The translations under genes were made by a program, and so were the position numbers. Positions 11,736-23,864 of a DNA stretch of 64,000 nt are shown in pieces (the first letter of the stretch is position 1; each line of letters begins with the position of its first letter). Below the pieces are notes generated by a model. That model saw only the letters and a list, made by a program, of their open reading frames with translations, was not told the origin of the DNA and did no database searches. This DNA is from Ptychodera flava (lineage: Eukaryota; Hemichordata; Enteropneusta; Ptychoderidae), in NCBI RefSeq assembly GCF_041260155.1, contig NC_091934.1:43664398-43728397 (forward strand). Direction: 5' to 3'.

Positions 11736-11889
11736 TGTTTACAAATGTAGAACCTGCCCCAAGGTCAGGTCAGATGTCGTCTGCAAATTTGTGGGTTGTC
11801 CCACCGAATGTCACTCAAGCTGTGCGCAAGGGCGCCATCTTTAGGCAAAGAAGCGCGAACCCCCTAACTCGAAAGTCAGCCATTCATAA

Positions 11890-13100
11890 AATACGGTTAC
11901 GCAACGCGTCGATATCGCGATTAGACATCGAATTTGAAGAATTTTACTTAAAAAAACCCTCAAAAAACTTTCAAAAATCATGTTGTTGTTACATAGCCTC
12001 CGCTCCTTACAGAAACTCTACATTTGTTGGTTCGTCAAGCTGCATCTAGATATTCTATTTGACCTTTGATTTCAATGATTTCTATTCTTACTTTATGAGA
12101 ATTTAAAATGTGAGAAGTTTGGTCGTTGACGGACGAGACCGTAACCCTTAGAGCTATACAAACATAATAAAGGGGAGGACAGTTCGGCGGAGAAATCATC
12201 CGTAGGAATAGTTTAAATTTCAGTAAGTCAAGCACCACCGCACAGCACTGCACTCGTAAAGTACAAAAATATGTCACATAAAAAATATGCAGCTTTCCAA
12301 GTCTTCATGGTGACCAAACACACGGTGATGCGGTGGTACATTAAGCAATGGCATTCTCCGTATGATCAAATTCCATAATCCAGGAAAAAATCCTTCTTCG
12401 GCCAAGCGGAATCACTGGATAGTACAATATATTTTAATGTTCTGAGCGTTCTCAGCTCATGCACGACGTCTTCAAGACGTGTCATCTTCACTTATGAGAT
12501 CACGATGATACAGTTTACACCTTCACAACTAAAGAGAGACTAGCGAACACTTGATATGCAAGGCAATGCGATGAACCGATAAACCAGTTAAACAGTTATA
12601 CGAAGCACTGTAGGCTTGTTCAATGAAATGTGTATTATTTCAACATGATTGACAATCATTTCATTGTTCTTAAAAAAGTCTTAAGAGATGTCGCATTTCA
12701 AAGAAAACAACTGAATAGCCGTAAATTTTATATTTTCTGTACTTTTAGTTCCAGAATCATTCTTCCTCAAGTGTACTGAGGAACAAAGTGTAAGCCTAGC
12801 AAACACACTAAAAAACTGTGTGCAATATACAGTGTTATATCGCTTGTAATCATTGTGGACAAATAAAGACAGCCTACAATAAATTTCAGAAGTCAACAAT
12901 AACATTGAATATATTTTCTCACTGGAGCCTAAATTGTAAATTTAAACCCATAGCATTTTAACATAGCATTGGGGTAGAACAACAAACTGAATTTTACAAT
13001 CGGGATATAATGCTGGAAAATTATCAAAAGTGAGAAATAAGAGAGCCATATAATGAACAACGCACATGTTTCATCTCCGTACAGCAAGCAATTTTCTGTA
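11890..13100. other. No gene recognised
   Basis: Short overlapping ORFs only, with no tail or TIR. A possible 5' flank of the duplicated transporter segment starts near 13.1 kb. Confidence 0.4.
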
Positions 13101-16100
13101 AATTACGTCATATGGTCGAATTGTCCTTGGCCACTGTTTTAGCACGTCTGGTCTCGAAGTACGACTACTTTCTTCAAAATGATGCAACAAGGTCTGTTCA
13201 GGGAGAGACGTTTTAGCAGATGATTCCATTTTCGATCCTCCAAGGTGGAAGATAGTGTAGTTCTCAATATTTTAAGCACACGTCAAGTAAAAACAGGGTT
13301 GTGTGAGAAATCGTGAGTATGTGATCGACCAGGCAGACTACCCATCAACGAGTGCCTGTGACCAATATCAGTGAGGTTGATTGTCAGAGTCTTTCGGCGC
13401 ATTGGATGCAGACAGAGGAAGGTCACCTCGTAGTCTGCATGGAGACAACAACTAATTTGCAGTAGTATTGCGTTGTATAATGATGTGACCTCTCTGATCG
13501 ATATTGCGAATTAAAGTTAACATCCTTTCTGAGAAAGGTAAATACTTTAAACAATTAATTTTTCAGACACAAGGTTTGTTGACGATTTTTAAAATTTAGG
13601 TCTCTAACACGTCAAGTTTATGCGTGTTTCCATGGCAGTGAATACAATACGACATGCACGTACCTTCCATCTCCGGTCACTGTAATTCAGAGTTATCAAT
13701 ATTTATTTGTTGATTCCTGGGGCGAGTCTTTGAAAATTTTGAGAAATTTGTCATTTTGCTTGCTCAATGATTGTCACAACCACTGTAATAATGTCCCTAA
13801 TACACCCATCTGGCTACAATTTCAACATCAGTAACTTTACCTGTCTCGTTCTAATACGGTAGTAGTTATAAAATTTGTTTGAAGGCTGTGTTCAAATGCA
13901 ATACTTGCTGTACTTTTATCCAATCGCACGTTGCCTCTGCCTTATCTGCGAAGAACACGTTGTATGATTTATTTATTGGCCTTCAGAAAACATTACTGTG
14001 CGTAATCCGATGAATGTAATCAATACTGGCAAGGTCACCTTCAATTCGCTATTTTGACCATGTTTTGTTCGACAACAGTACATTTATGTTCGTTACTCAC
14101 ATAAACACAATCTAAGGTATGTTCCCGAATGCTAATATTCCCTGTATTATGTCAGCGATGTAGGCCCCCTATGTAGTTTATAGTAACGCATCGAGCGCTA
14201 GGTACGGCTTGTGGAGGTTGTTGAACTGTCTGTTAGTTTATTTACAATCACGAAAACTGCTTTGGTATTTCAATCTGTTAGTCTATATGGCCTCGTTCTC
14301 ATCAACGTTCCTGAATGTGGGTGGACTAGCACGGTTTGCGTAATCCACCCAGACTGACCTCGGTCACTTGGTTTTCTCGGCAGCAGTTATTGGCAGAGTC
14401 GTCGCGTTTATCCAACGATCTCTGCAACAACCTGCAAGAATACATTGCTTCAATTTGCTTTCGATTTACTTTGTTTTGATATTCATATGCCTACAGACTT
14501 GGGGTAAGTCTATAGTCTACCGTAAACCGCTCATCGACTGAGCAGAATTTTTGCGATCTTGCGTTCTACATCCGTGCATATGATGGAAGTGGTCACTGTT
14601 GCTTCTCAGGTAGGATACAAATCTAGTCACTCAGAAAAGAATGAATTAATTGGATTTCGGTATAGGCTATATACTACAAATTGGCAACAACCATTGTGAT
14701 AGTGATGTTGTAGGCAGGCCGTCCTTGATGAAGGACGAAACACGATTATTGTCGAGGGGCGAGCGGGTCCGAGGAGTTGTCACGATGTAATCTTATAATC
14801 TTATAATCTTTATTATACTCAACTCACACTAGCAGAGAGTGTGGTATGGTACATTCCAAAATTGGACAAAGTACAAAACTGAACACTTCGAGAGGACAAC
14901 AAAGGACCGTGACAATAGCGTAAGGGGTAGCAGACGATGCGTGCGACGTATATATACACCCCGGATATACACTCGTATCCGTCCACCCATTCGCCCGTCT
15001 GTCCATCTGTCCGATAGCCCTCAGGTCGTCGACAGAGGGGCTATGACTCAGTCCCTCATGAGTTGAGGAACTGTGGTTATGAGCACTAGTACTAGCTTCG
15101 AGCTCCGCTTTGTGATTTTCATGTTGAACTAGATTGAACGGTCGATACCGTTCAAGATTCGCTGATATTTTGCATACATTTACCGACACCACTGATTGTC
15201 CTTGGGTCGCAGCCATGGAAAGCCTTGTTTTGTCTATGAAGGGCAATGACCTGCGTTATTCATGAAAATGAATCCCGAGTCTTACTCGTGAAATATTTAC
15301 CAACAAGCCAAAATATTCAAAGACCAGCACAAGTATTGAGAACGGTAGTAATCCGTTCTCTGTAACGTTACATACGAAATATGGGCTTAGTGGATGTACT
15401 GCACATTCGAATTAACATTGTATAACGGACAATGGAGCAAAATCCTCGACGAGCTTTTAATACCTTTTCTATTTGAGCTTAATCTTTTCTATTTGGCTAA
15501 AACTGCTTTCAACTTGTCGGTATTTTCCTGAACCTTTATAATTTTCCTCATTTTTTGAATCCATCTCAGTGTGTAAACAAAATCAAATTACTCCAAAATT
15601 GAACGAAAGAGTGAAACAGGGGTATTTTAATACATGAACGTGACCTTGAAGAATACAAAAACCAACAAATTTCGTCTGGTTTTCAATGCATGGCTGTAAT
15701 TTCTGTCCATTGCTTCCAGACATATGTCAATACATGTACTGATAATTACAATCGCAGCATTCTCGCGAGCCAGAGCAATAATTTCCGCTCCGCTGACCTA
15801 CGCAAAAATCAAGTAGCGCTGAGCTGTTGCCGTAAAGAGGCGTGTGGTTACGACGATGAATAGCAGCGGAAAGACGTTTTAGCACACGTAGGCTACTATT
15901 CTCAAATTTACCGAGCAGATGAAACTGTGACAGTGATTGTTCTACGCTATCCTTCTGAATGCTATATATTATGGTCTTTTGTTAGAAAAATAAGTTGTGT
16001 TTTGAATCAAAGTGTAAACTTGATTGTTTCCATAACTGCTGGGTTTTTTTTAATTTTTCGATGCCAAGGTCTCGATAAAGGTACACTTCTTTTCATAACG

Positions 16101-16124
16101 TAAGCACATCTGCCAACGGTTATC

Positions 16125-16220
16125 ATGGCGGATAAGAGAAGTAGAGAGCATGATCAGTTCCCTGTTCCTTATCTTCGCCGAACCAGAACAGCGGCAATTT
16201 TACTATCGTCACTCTGCTGG
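16125..16220 (+). CDS. Duplicate first exon of the NaGLT1/MFSD4B-type transporter
   Basis: The 32-codon exon starts with ATG at 16125 and ends at a consensus donor (gtaagt at 16221), phase 0. Residues 14-32 (PVPYLRRTRTAAILLSSLCW region) are identical to exon 1 of the complete gene at 32677, while the first 13 residues differ. It carries the start of TM1. No matching exon 2 or 3 follows within the duplicate, so this is either an orphan of a truncated copy or an alternative first exon that splices over about 17 kb to 33417. The reading frame is undamaged. Confidence 0.7.
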
Positions 16221-16544
16221 GTAAGTCAACAAGTTGCCAAACATGCTGAATATTCCCAATATCTGTATTCAACACGATAAATATTTTCATAAAATTTTGT
16301 TTCAATAAACAAAGATACTTTTTTATTCGTTGAAAAGAATGTTGAAATATGCTAGACTTACCAATACAATCCATTGTGTCAAATATACAATGTTTTAGGT
16401 TGACAAAAGATTTTTAGTCACAACTTAAAGTTCAGCTTTCGACAATATTTGATAAATCACGCGTATATATAAGCTATGTCGGCAATGAAGCTAGAACGCG
16501 CCTTTTAAACAGATAGTTTGACTCTCAAATTTTTACAATTCTTT

Positions 16545-16740
16545 ACTAATCTACCTTTTGTTGGAGCGCATTGTAAGGCTCATGGAGAAAAATAAATATT
16601 TCATCTTCTGAGTTTTTCGAAAGTCGAAAATTTTGTAGGGATTGCAGCCATGATCTTGAATTTGAAATATCAGTAAATGATAGTTGATTTTTTCTCTTGT
16701 ACCAAAATGTGCATCCCAATTTTATTCTTGATTAGGCTTA
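16545..16740 (-). repeat. Dispersed repeat, minus-strand copy
   Basis: The reverse complement aligns with 2590-2830, including gtaccaagagaaa-, ttactgatat- and tttcgaaaaact-like blocks. It lies in the intron after the duplicate exon 1. Confidence 0.55.
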
Positions 16741-17018
16741 TGGAATAGAATTGTATTTTAGAAACGAAACAAACGCTGTAAAAAGAATTCGAGCAATGGG
16801 ATTAATCAACGCGCCTTATTGACACCTCTAACACATAAACCAAATACAAATGTAACGCCCCATTCACAACCACGCGCGTGCCTCTCCTGTTCAAGAGACT
16901 GGTTTGAAGTTATTTACATGAGAGAATCAAAATGTAGGCCAGCATTTGACAGATATATCCATAATCAACCCAAATTAACCAGCTCTTTTGTTTTTGTATT
17001 GGCCTATTTGTTTTACAG

Positions 17019-17110
17019 GGATTAAGGTATCTCATTGCCAAGACTACCAAAACTACAAGGGCATGTCGGGACAAAATAAGTTACGTCACAACAGAAGACC
17101 TTCTCTGGCT
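17019..17110 (+). pseudogene. Degenerate exon-2-like relic in the duplicate (copy 1)
   Basis: After tttgttttacag the sequence GGATTAAGGTATCTCATTGCC matches the relic at 33267 almost base for base, and more distantly the true exon 2 at 33417. Read in phase 0 from exon 1 it opens GLRYLIAKTTKTTRA and ends at a TGA within about 100 bp. Confidence 0.6.
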
Positions 17111-17589
17111 CTCACCATGACCGCAGTGTTGGTTTTACCTTTATTTTCTTCATCTATTTAATAGGCCAAAGGTAACTGCGGTCCCTCGGACTTTTTTTGC
17201 CGGGATGCAGACAAGGCAAAATAATATTTTCCCCTGTTAGGTTAACCAGAAATATCTCAGACAAGATACACTGATACTGGTTATTGAATTCAACACTGTA
17301 TTTCTCAACAATAACATAGGGAATTATATATACAGTCGGTGTTTGCACAACAGTCTCATTCATAATCCAAAATGCCCGCAAAAACACTACGAAGTATAGG
17401 GCGCCGCCAGCGGAGGTACTAAAGTATTTGCAGTGCAAAAGTATGAATTTGCCGAAATAAAAAAAAATCCAAATCGGGCGAAGTAGAAGCGGGGATTCCG
17501 ATGAACAATTTATTTTGTCTTTCTGGCCTAAACTGTATCTTCCTGCAAGAATAAAGCATTTTTTTACCAGTTTCAGCAAGGCGTGTGTT

Positions 17590-18058
17590 TCATAATAGTT
17601 TAATTTCACCGTATTTTGATTATTGTCTTAGTATTTGGGGTTGTTGTAGTCAAAAGGATATGGATCGCTTGAACTGTCTTTGAGGCGGCCAATGCGACTG
17701 ATTTTGAATTGTGACATTGGTACCTCATCCGTTGAAATGTTTACACTTCTATAATGGTATCTGCTAGCTTATCGCGATAAGTACAATCTACATGTAGGCA
17801 GGGTAGTTGCTCTTGGCCTGTACAACGATCTGCCTACAGCAATAAGGAGTTGTAAAAGTATTAGATTTTTTGTTAGCATGCTTGTTAAAAATTTTATCGT
17901 CAAATCTTTTGTGACACTTTTACATAAAACCTGACTGTGTTGTACTGTTGTTGTTATCCCTGTACTTCGCCTTCTGCGTATGTTTTAAATTTCTTTGTGC
18001 TCGACACTTGTGAAAAGAGGCGTATACCTATCAAGACTATCGAGTTGAAATAAAGTTG

Positions 18059-18060
<2 letters not shown>
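17590..18060 (+). pseudogene. 5'-truncated non-LTR retrotransposon 3' end
   Basis: PYFDYCLSIWG (about 17608-17640) is the conserved LINE RT thumb segment. The 3' UTR ends gagttgaaataaagttg and runs straight into (TTA)n. Only the last few hundred bases remain and the reading frame is broken. Confidence 0.7.

Positions 18061-18115
<55 letters not shown>
18061..18115. repeat. (TTA)n tract at the left outer end of the large inverted duplication
   Basis: A pure TTA repeat of about 55 bp, both the tail of the LINE fragment and the left boundary of the 10-kb inverted duplication. It is mirrored by (AAT)n at 28041-28085. Confidence 0.85.
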
Positions 18116-18117
<2 letters not shown>

Positions 18118-18251
18118 AAGTTAAGGGGCTATAAGTATTATATAGAAATCTAATGACAGTTCATTGAAGCTGTAGAAATTCTAAAAAAGAGGTGTTGTTT
18201 ATTTTAATTTTGTCAATAGGGGTGACTTCTAATTGTCGTACGTGCAGCGCA

Positions 18252-18643
18252 GAATTATGCATCATACTGTACGGAGAGAGGGGGATATCATTAAGCCAAA
18301 GGGTAATGCTTGTCGGAAAAGTGACACTAAGCAGTTTAAGCGATACCAGCAGGTATTGACGCGACGCGAATCGCGACGCGATCCCAGGGTCTGGACGTTC
18401 TTGCAAGTGACCGGTCGGATTTCAGCCTGATCCGGATACTTTATGGAGAATTATGAATCATACTGTACGGAGAGAGGGGGGTATCATTAAGCCAAAGGGT
18501 AATGCTTGTCGGAAAAGTGACACTCAGCAGATTAAGCGATACCAGCAGGTATTGACGCGACGCGAATCGCGACGCGATCCCAGGGTCTGGACGTTCTTGC
18601 AAGCGACCGGTCGGATTTCAGCCTGATCCGGATACTTTATGGA
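18252..18643 (+). repeat. 196-bp tandem duplication inside the left arm
   Basis: Two adjacent copies (18252-18447 and 18448-18643) differ at a handful of positions. Each contains the short internal direct repeat GCGACGCGAATCGCGACGCG. The right arm has only a single partial counterpart (27785-27900). Confidence 0.9.
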
Positions 18644-19444
18644 ACTCCACTATTAATCAAAAACAAAATTACAAGTACCATAGCCAATAAAATTAAAAAT
18701 GAAAAATAAAAACATGCCGCGTATTAATAGGTCTACCAGCTAGTATATATTCCCTCCGCCCAGTTAGATAGATGTTTCTTTTGACGTCACTACCTTATGA
18801 ATATTCATATACTTGCAAAAACCGAAGATCGCTGTGTCTGGCAGCTCACATGCACAGCGTAGCGTGACAGCCCATCGTTGTGTGGGCGCGCACGCGCGCA
18901 CAAAACAAGGCACAGCGCTATAGCGACTGTGGAGAGTCTATGCCAGTGCAGCTGACAATATGAGCACGCGCATTGAGTGAACGTATATATTTACGTATAT
19001 GCGCGTGAACGTGCAGTCTGGAACTTCTTCGTCTCGTGCGAGTCGTTGAGCTTAAAATGTTGTGCAAGTTGACAGAAACTGGAATTACTGCAGAAAATAC
19101 TTTTCAGGACAACACATGTGAGTCTCTAAGGTAACAAGTAGGACGTTTAGGAAATCCTTTCAGAAAGTTCATGCCGCCTGTAGCCATTTTGTGGAGTATA
19201 AGCTTATACCGTACCTGGAGCGTTTACAGTATTTCTACTGTACATATTGCCGGATAATATGCGATGGAATTTTGCGTTTCACTTCGTTCAATCATTCAGA
19301 TGGAAACGCCGCCCTTCTCCAAACTTTGAAAAAAACAGGGTGATAGACTTTTGAATGCTAACTCTTGTATAACAATGACGTAATTTAATGAGAAGACATT
19401 TGTATTCGAGCACGGCTACAGTTTTTGATTCGAGAACTCTCATC

Positions 19445-19481
19445 ATGGACCGTGGTTATATTCAACAATCGAGAGGCTAGG
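19445..19481 (+). other. Exon-like ATG-to-donor segment, left arm (decayed)
   Basis: ATG at 19445 is followed by an in-frame TAG at 19478 and a donor-like gtgagt at 19482. Its inverted partner at 26957-27004 is an undamaged 16-codon frame ending at the same donor. Confidence 0.35.
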
Positions 19482-20031
19482 GTGAGTCGAACTTTTTCCT
19501 ATGTCCATGTAGCAGTTGTGCAAAAATAAGCGAATCCACAGGCCTTTGGCGAATCAATAAATGCGTTTTTCACCAAGCTGAAAGGTGGAAAGATTAATTA
19601 TTTTTGCCGCATGTCAATAGTTTGATATGACTATCGCCTTTTACAATAATACTGGCTATTCCATTGTGCTATAGGCCCCAGGTTGACACACATGTGTAGA
19701 GATTTTTATAGAAACTATTCCGTAGCTATTTACATTTCTTTATCACTTTTTGCGGTTTTGCAGTTTCCTGTTTTTTGTTAGCCGATTAGCCGGCACACGC
19801 CAAAACGACTAGTCTTTGCGGTTTTCTATAAGTGAGTTGGCACACGCAAAAACGATCAGTCTATTGCGCTAGCTGGGCACGTTTAGTCTCACTGTTTACC
19901 TCCGGTTGGTTAGCAACCGCAGTTTAATTGACAGCCGATTCTTTATATTAGGGTAAATTGTTGCAATAAGTGTTTCCTACGACGTTCGCACAAGTGAGAA
20001 ATAGGGCAAAATTCATTGAGAGTTGGTGTTA

Positions 20032-21850
20032 GGGATGGACCATTAGATCTTGGGAGGGGGTGGTCACAATGAAATTGTGAAAATTTTTTTTTTACTATTG
20101 TAAATTTCTGAATTTTTTTTTTCCAATTGAGATTAGCTGTGCAAATTTTTTTTTCAGAGTAAATTTTCAGATTTATAATTTTTTTTTAGTTCGTCGCTGT
20201 CTGAAGATAAAGAGGGCAAAGATGTGGTGCCAAGCACCACAAGCGGCCACGAAGCGGTCACGGGGGGGGGGGGGAGGTCAGGAGAGGGGTGTCCCCTTGC
20301 TGCTGTTGGAGCTTTTGAAAAATAGAGATTAAAATGGTGGTATTTGTGTCCCCCTCCTGCCGTTGAATTTTTTGAAAAATAGAGATTAAAATGGTGTTAT
20401 TTGGTGGCACTTGGGGAGTATTTTGCGGGGGGAGGTCAGGAGGGGGTGTCCCCTCCTGCCGTTTGAGCTTTTGAAAAATAGAGATTAAAATGGTGTTATT
20501 TGGTGGCACTTGGGGAGTATTTTTGCGGGGGGTGGTCAGGAGGGGGTTCCCCCTCCTGCCGTTGGAGCTTTTGAAAAATAGAGATTAAAATGGTGTTATT
20601 TGGTGGCACTTGGGAGTATTTTTGCGGGGGAGGTCAGGAGGGGTGTCCCCCTCCTGCTGTTGGAGCTTTTGAAAAATAGAGATAAAAATGGTGTTATTTG
20701 GTTTACTATTTTGGTTTCCTGGCTTCCCTTTCTACTGCGTGGTGAAATGCCTACATTCACCCCACCAAACATCATGCATATCTCATGATTTACAATTGAT
20801 TTTGACAAGCTGAGAAGCTAAAATAAGCTAAATAATATAGTTAAAATTGCATATTTGTGTTTTTAGAGCAATTGTGCCCTTTTTGATCAAAACATCTATT
20901 TCTCTGTAGCAGCATGTCCAAATTGATTGGATGTGTATAGATGTGTTGAAATTTCAATATTTGTCTTTTTAGGGCAATTTATGCCATTCATGGTCAAAAA
21001 ATCTGTATTCTCTGAAAGGGCTTGTCCAATTCTTTGAAATTTGCTACACAAAACGATTATTCATGCAGATTTATTCAGTATTTGCTATCGAGAAACTTTC
21101 AAAGTTCAACCCTTTTGTGTGTTTTTGTGTTGGGATTTGTTGGATAGATGGCATTCTACGTAGTGTATTGTTGAATGTTAAAACATGTGTTGCTGTTGTT
21201 TTTTGAGGCTGTTTTTTGAGAAAAAAGAATTGAAAATGCCTTTTTAAAGCAAAATAATACATAATGACTTGATATGTTGTTTTATCATTATTGACGTGTT
21301 TCTACTTGTTCACCCATTCTTGCATTCATCATTGCAATAAAATGCTGTGAAAAAAATGAAACTGATGTAGCCTGCATCTGTTTACCTTGATCTTAAAAGG
21401 CAAATACAACTTTCTGTCTTGACAACCATACCATAGTTTCAATGTTTTACCTAGTGTACCTGCTTGGTTTGTACGCAGGAAACAAGTAGAAAACAGGCTC
21501 TATAATTTCATAATTTTCAAGTGATCAGAATACAAAAGTCCTGAAAAGCTAAGATAATCACAACTTCCAGTATAAGGGATACAGTCAAACTCAATGTATA
21601 AATTACAATGAAAAATGTGCCTGGAGGATGTAGTAAAAAATACAGAAAGTTGCTTTCAGTCGGTAAAATCTAAAAAAAATTCAAAATTTTAAAGACTTTT
21701 GCAGATTTTTTTTTACGCCTTTGTCTTCTTATTTATTTTTTTTTTATTTTGCAAACTAGTTTGAAGATTTTTTTTTTCCTAACTTTTTGCTCTGAAAATT
21801 TTTTTTTCTGTTTTTGACCACCCCCCCTCCAAGATCTAATGGTCCGTCCC
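20032..21850. mobile_element. 1.82-kb TIR element with TTA target duplication, nested in the left arm
   Basis: The ends are GGGATGGACCATTAGATCTT and AAGATCTAATGGTCCGTCCC, with a purine-rich GGAGGGGGTGGTCA inside the left TIR. TTA flanks both sides (20029-20031, 21851-21853). The inverted right arm near 26395-26415 lacks it, providing an approximate empty site. A 3-bp TTA duplication suits PIF/Harbinger-type elements. There is no transposase, so the copy is non-autonomous. Confidence 0.8.
20270..20700. repeat. Minisatellite of about 99 bp in the nested element
   Basis: Five units carry gcttttgaaaaatagagatt at 20311, about 20366, 20467, 20567 and 20665; the second spacing is short because of a deletion. 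Each unit also has a G-rich block followed by a C-rich block (gggggtgtcccc), which could pair. Confidence 0.85.
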
Positions 21851-23489
21851 TTAGTTTAATTTTCTTCACAACCAGGGCAGTATTAAACACGAAACATTTA
21901 ACTTGTAATATTTCCCCCTTGTCTTGCCTGCTGGGTTTTAAAAAAGTGTTCAAAGGTATACAGGCACTATGTTCAAATTTAGCCGTTGCTACCATGGAAA
22001 GGGAGATCTAGCTAATCATAGAGTATATGGGGTCACGCCAGGTCACACAAAAATAATGCACCACTACATGGTCATAATTTTACTTTAGTTAAACAATCAG
22101 AAATAATTTTTCTTCATTATTCTTCCTGGAATGAGGCAAAGAAATCAAAATAAATTATTTTAAAATGAAAATTAATACGTCGTTAATTATAAATCCATAA
22201 AATAAATATGTACCAGTGAATCATGTTTTAAATTTAAAAAAATGGGCGCTACTGTTACTGCTTGTGATAAATAATGGTACATTGGGTGCTAAGGGGCATT
22301 GGGTTCATAAAATTAATTTGAGATACTAGTAGAATTAATTTTAGCACGTAAAATTAATTTGAAGGCATAAACTTAATTCAATGAATGCATAATAAGTTAG
22401 TACTATACTATATAACACTTATTTGGGTTGACTGCATGAAACAAAATTAAAAATGCTTAAAAAATTATTTCTGGTCTATATAAAATTAATTCTCACACAC
22501 TAAAATTAACGAAAAGCATAATTTTGACCAGAATGGCCCCAGTATACATTATCTTTATTATTCTTCCTAGCTGAAGGCAAAGAAATTACAATTATTATTA
22601 TTATAGAACAAATGTTAAAAGTTGTTACTTAGAAATCAATGAAATAAATAAACAAATGTTAAAAGTTGTTACTTAGGAATCAATGAAATAAATAAAAAAC
22701 AGTGAATTATGGCTTAAATTAAAAAAATGTTACCATGGCAACATAAAACAAAATGAACATAGAGTTCATGCTTTGATAAATACACTTAGAGAGCGTTTGC
22801 ATAATAACTAGGATAACATTTAATGGAATTTGGAAAAAAAATGAATTTAAAAACATAAATAGGTTATATGGAAACATGGGCAGTAAAATTGGATATCATA
22901 TTATATCTTTCTAACCCAAAATAACCGTTTTTTATAATATTTCTTTTGATTACTGGATTTTTACACTGGATATTTAGTCTTTCTAACCCAAATATCCCTT
23001 TGATATAACACTTTCTGTTCATTACAGGATTTTAGGTGGAATCTTTGAAAACCTGCTAATTTTTAGTCCTGAATGGTTGCCATTGAAACATCTCACCTTT
23101 AAATCGTGTGATGTTTTTGGTGTGCTAATCAAAAAGCCCTTATGATCATTTTTTTACATCAATCAATAGTTATTTAATAGGAATTAGGGAAAAAAGTGAC
23201 ATTTTCAATCCCAAAAGTGTTACCATGGCAACTTGAAACATTAAAATTTGTCTGGTTTTTGTGTTCTCTTACCCGAACTCCCCAAGTAAATAATTTTCAT
23301 ATCAATCAAAGTAATTTTTCATGAGATATTAAAAAATCTGAAATTTTCAACCCTAAAATGGTTACCATGGAAACATGGAGCAGTGAAATCGATATCATAT
23401 TTGGTCTTTTCGACCCAAAATACCCCTATGGTGAAATTTTCAGGGATTTTGAACCTATTATTATTCGCGTTATTATTTCTATATAATTT

Positions 23490-23490
23490 A

Positions 23491-23540
<50 letters not shown>

Positions 23541-23556
23541 TATTATTATTATTATA
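23490..23556. repeat. (ATT)n tract at the inner end of the left arm
   Basis: The microsatellite directly abuts TTTCTATATAATTTATA, the inner end of the left arm. Confidence 0.85.
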
Positions 23557-23744
23557 ACTAAGATGGTGAAAATGTTTCTTACTCCAAGAGCTTTAAAATG
23601 AGAACCCACAAGCGGTAGATCAGAAACGCATATCAGTCCTGCATTCTACCTTAAACAATTTAACAAGAAACATGGTCAGGTTTAGGTAAAGTACAAATGC
23701 GTACCTTTCTACATTTAAGCCTGCTTACAAGGAAGATATTACGT

Positions 23745-23864
23745 GTAAGGGATATACCATCGGGTCTGTGAAGGGGTGGTCAGGGTAAGGGATATACCAT
23801 CGGGTCTGTGAAGGGGTGGTCAGGGTAAGGGATATACCATCGGGTCTGTGAAGGGGTGGTCAGG
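23745..23864. repeat. 40-bp minisatellite, three units
   Basis: gtaagggatataccatcggg begins at 23745, 23785 and 23825 with identical spacing. It lies in the spacer between the arms. Confidence 0.95.

Larger units (their letters stand above)
11188..11884. mobile_element. Internally deleted two-gene TIR transposon (SAP + THAP)
   Basis: The ends are 103-bp inverted repeats (11188-11290 and 11782-11884, starting AATGGCTGACTTTCGAGTTA) with few mismatches. Homology continues inward in blocks (TGACCTGACCTT, then TTTGTAAACAATG), so the start codons of both internal ORFs lie inside the extended inverted repeats. One ORF reads inward from each end and they overlap in the middle. The simplest reading is a DNA transposon with two convergent genes whose central several kilobases were deleted. 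Target-site duplications were not obvious, so the termini could extend slightly further. Confidence 0.75.
13120..17150 (+). repeat. Partial tandem duplicate of the transporter 5' region (copy 1)
   Basis: Islands match in order to 28.7-33.4 kb: about 13395-13540 with 28915-29070 (ggatgcagacaga/gcagacaaagc, both before a GT donor-like site); about 14190-14230 with 29700-29745 (gaggttgttgaact); about 14520-14580 with 30040-30070; about 14700-14790 with 31970-32050 (gacgaaacacgatt/gacaaaacacgatt); and exon 1 16125-16220 with 32677-32772. Homology ends just past 17150, before the site where coding exon 2 would begin. Confidence 0.75.

Noticed and set aside
14824..15246. 140-codon minus-strand ORF, Ser/His-rich
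   Set aside because: No domain, no splice partner and an overlapping ORF on the other strand; I could not support a gene.
23383..23601. ORFs with poly-Tyr, poly-Asn or poly-Ile runs (also at 24785, 24876, 27950, 61293)
   Set aside because: They are translations of TTA/AAC microsatellites without other coding signs.
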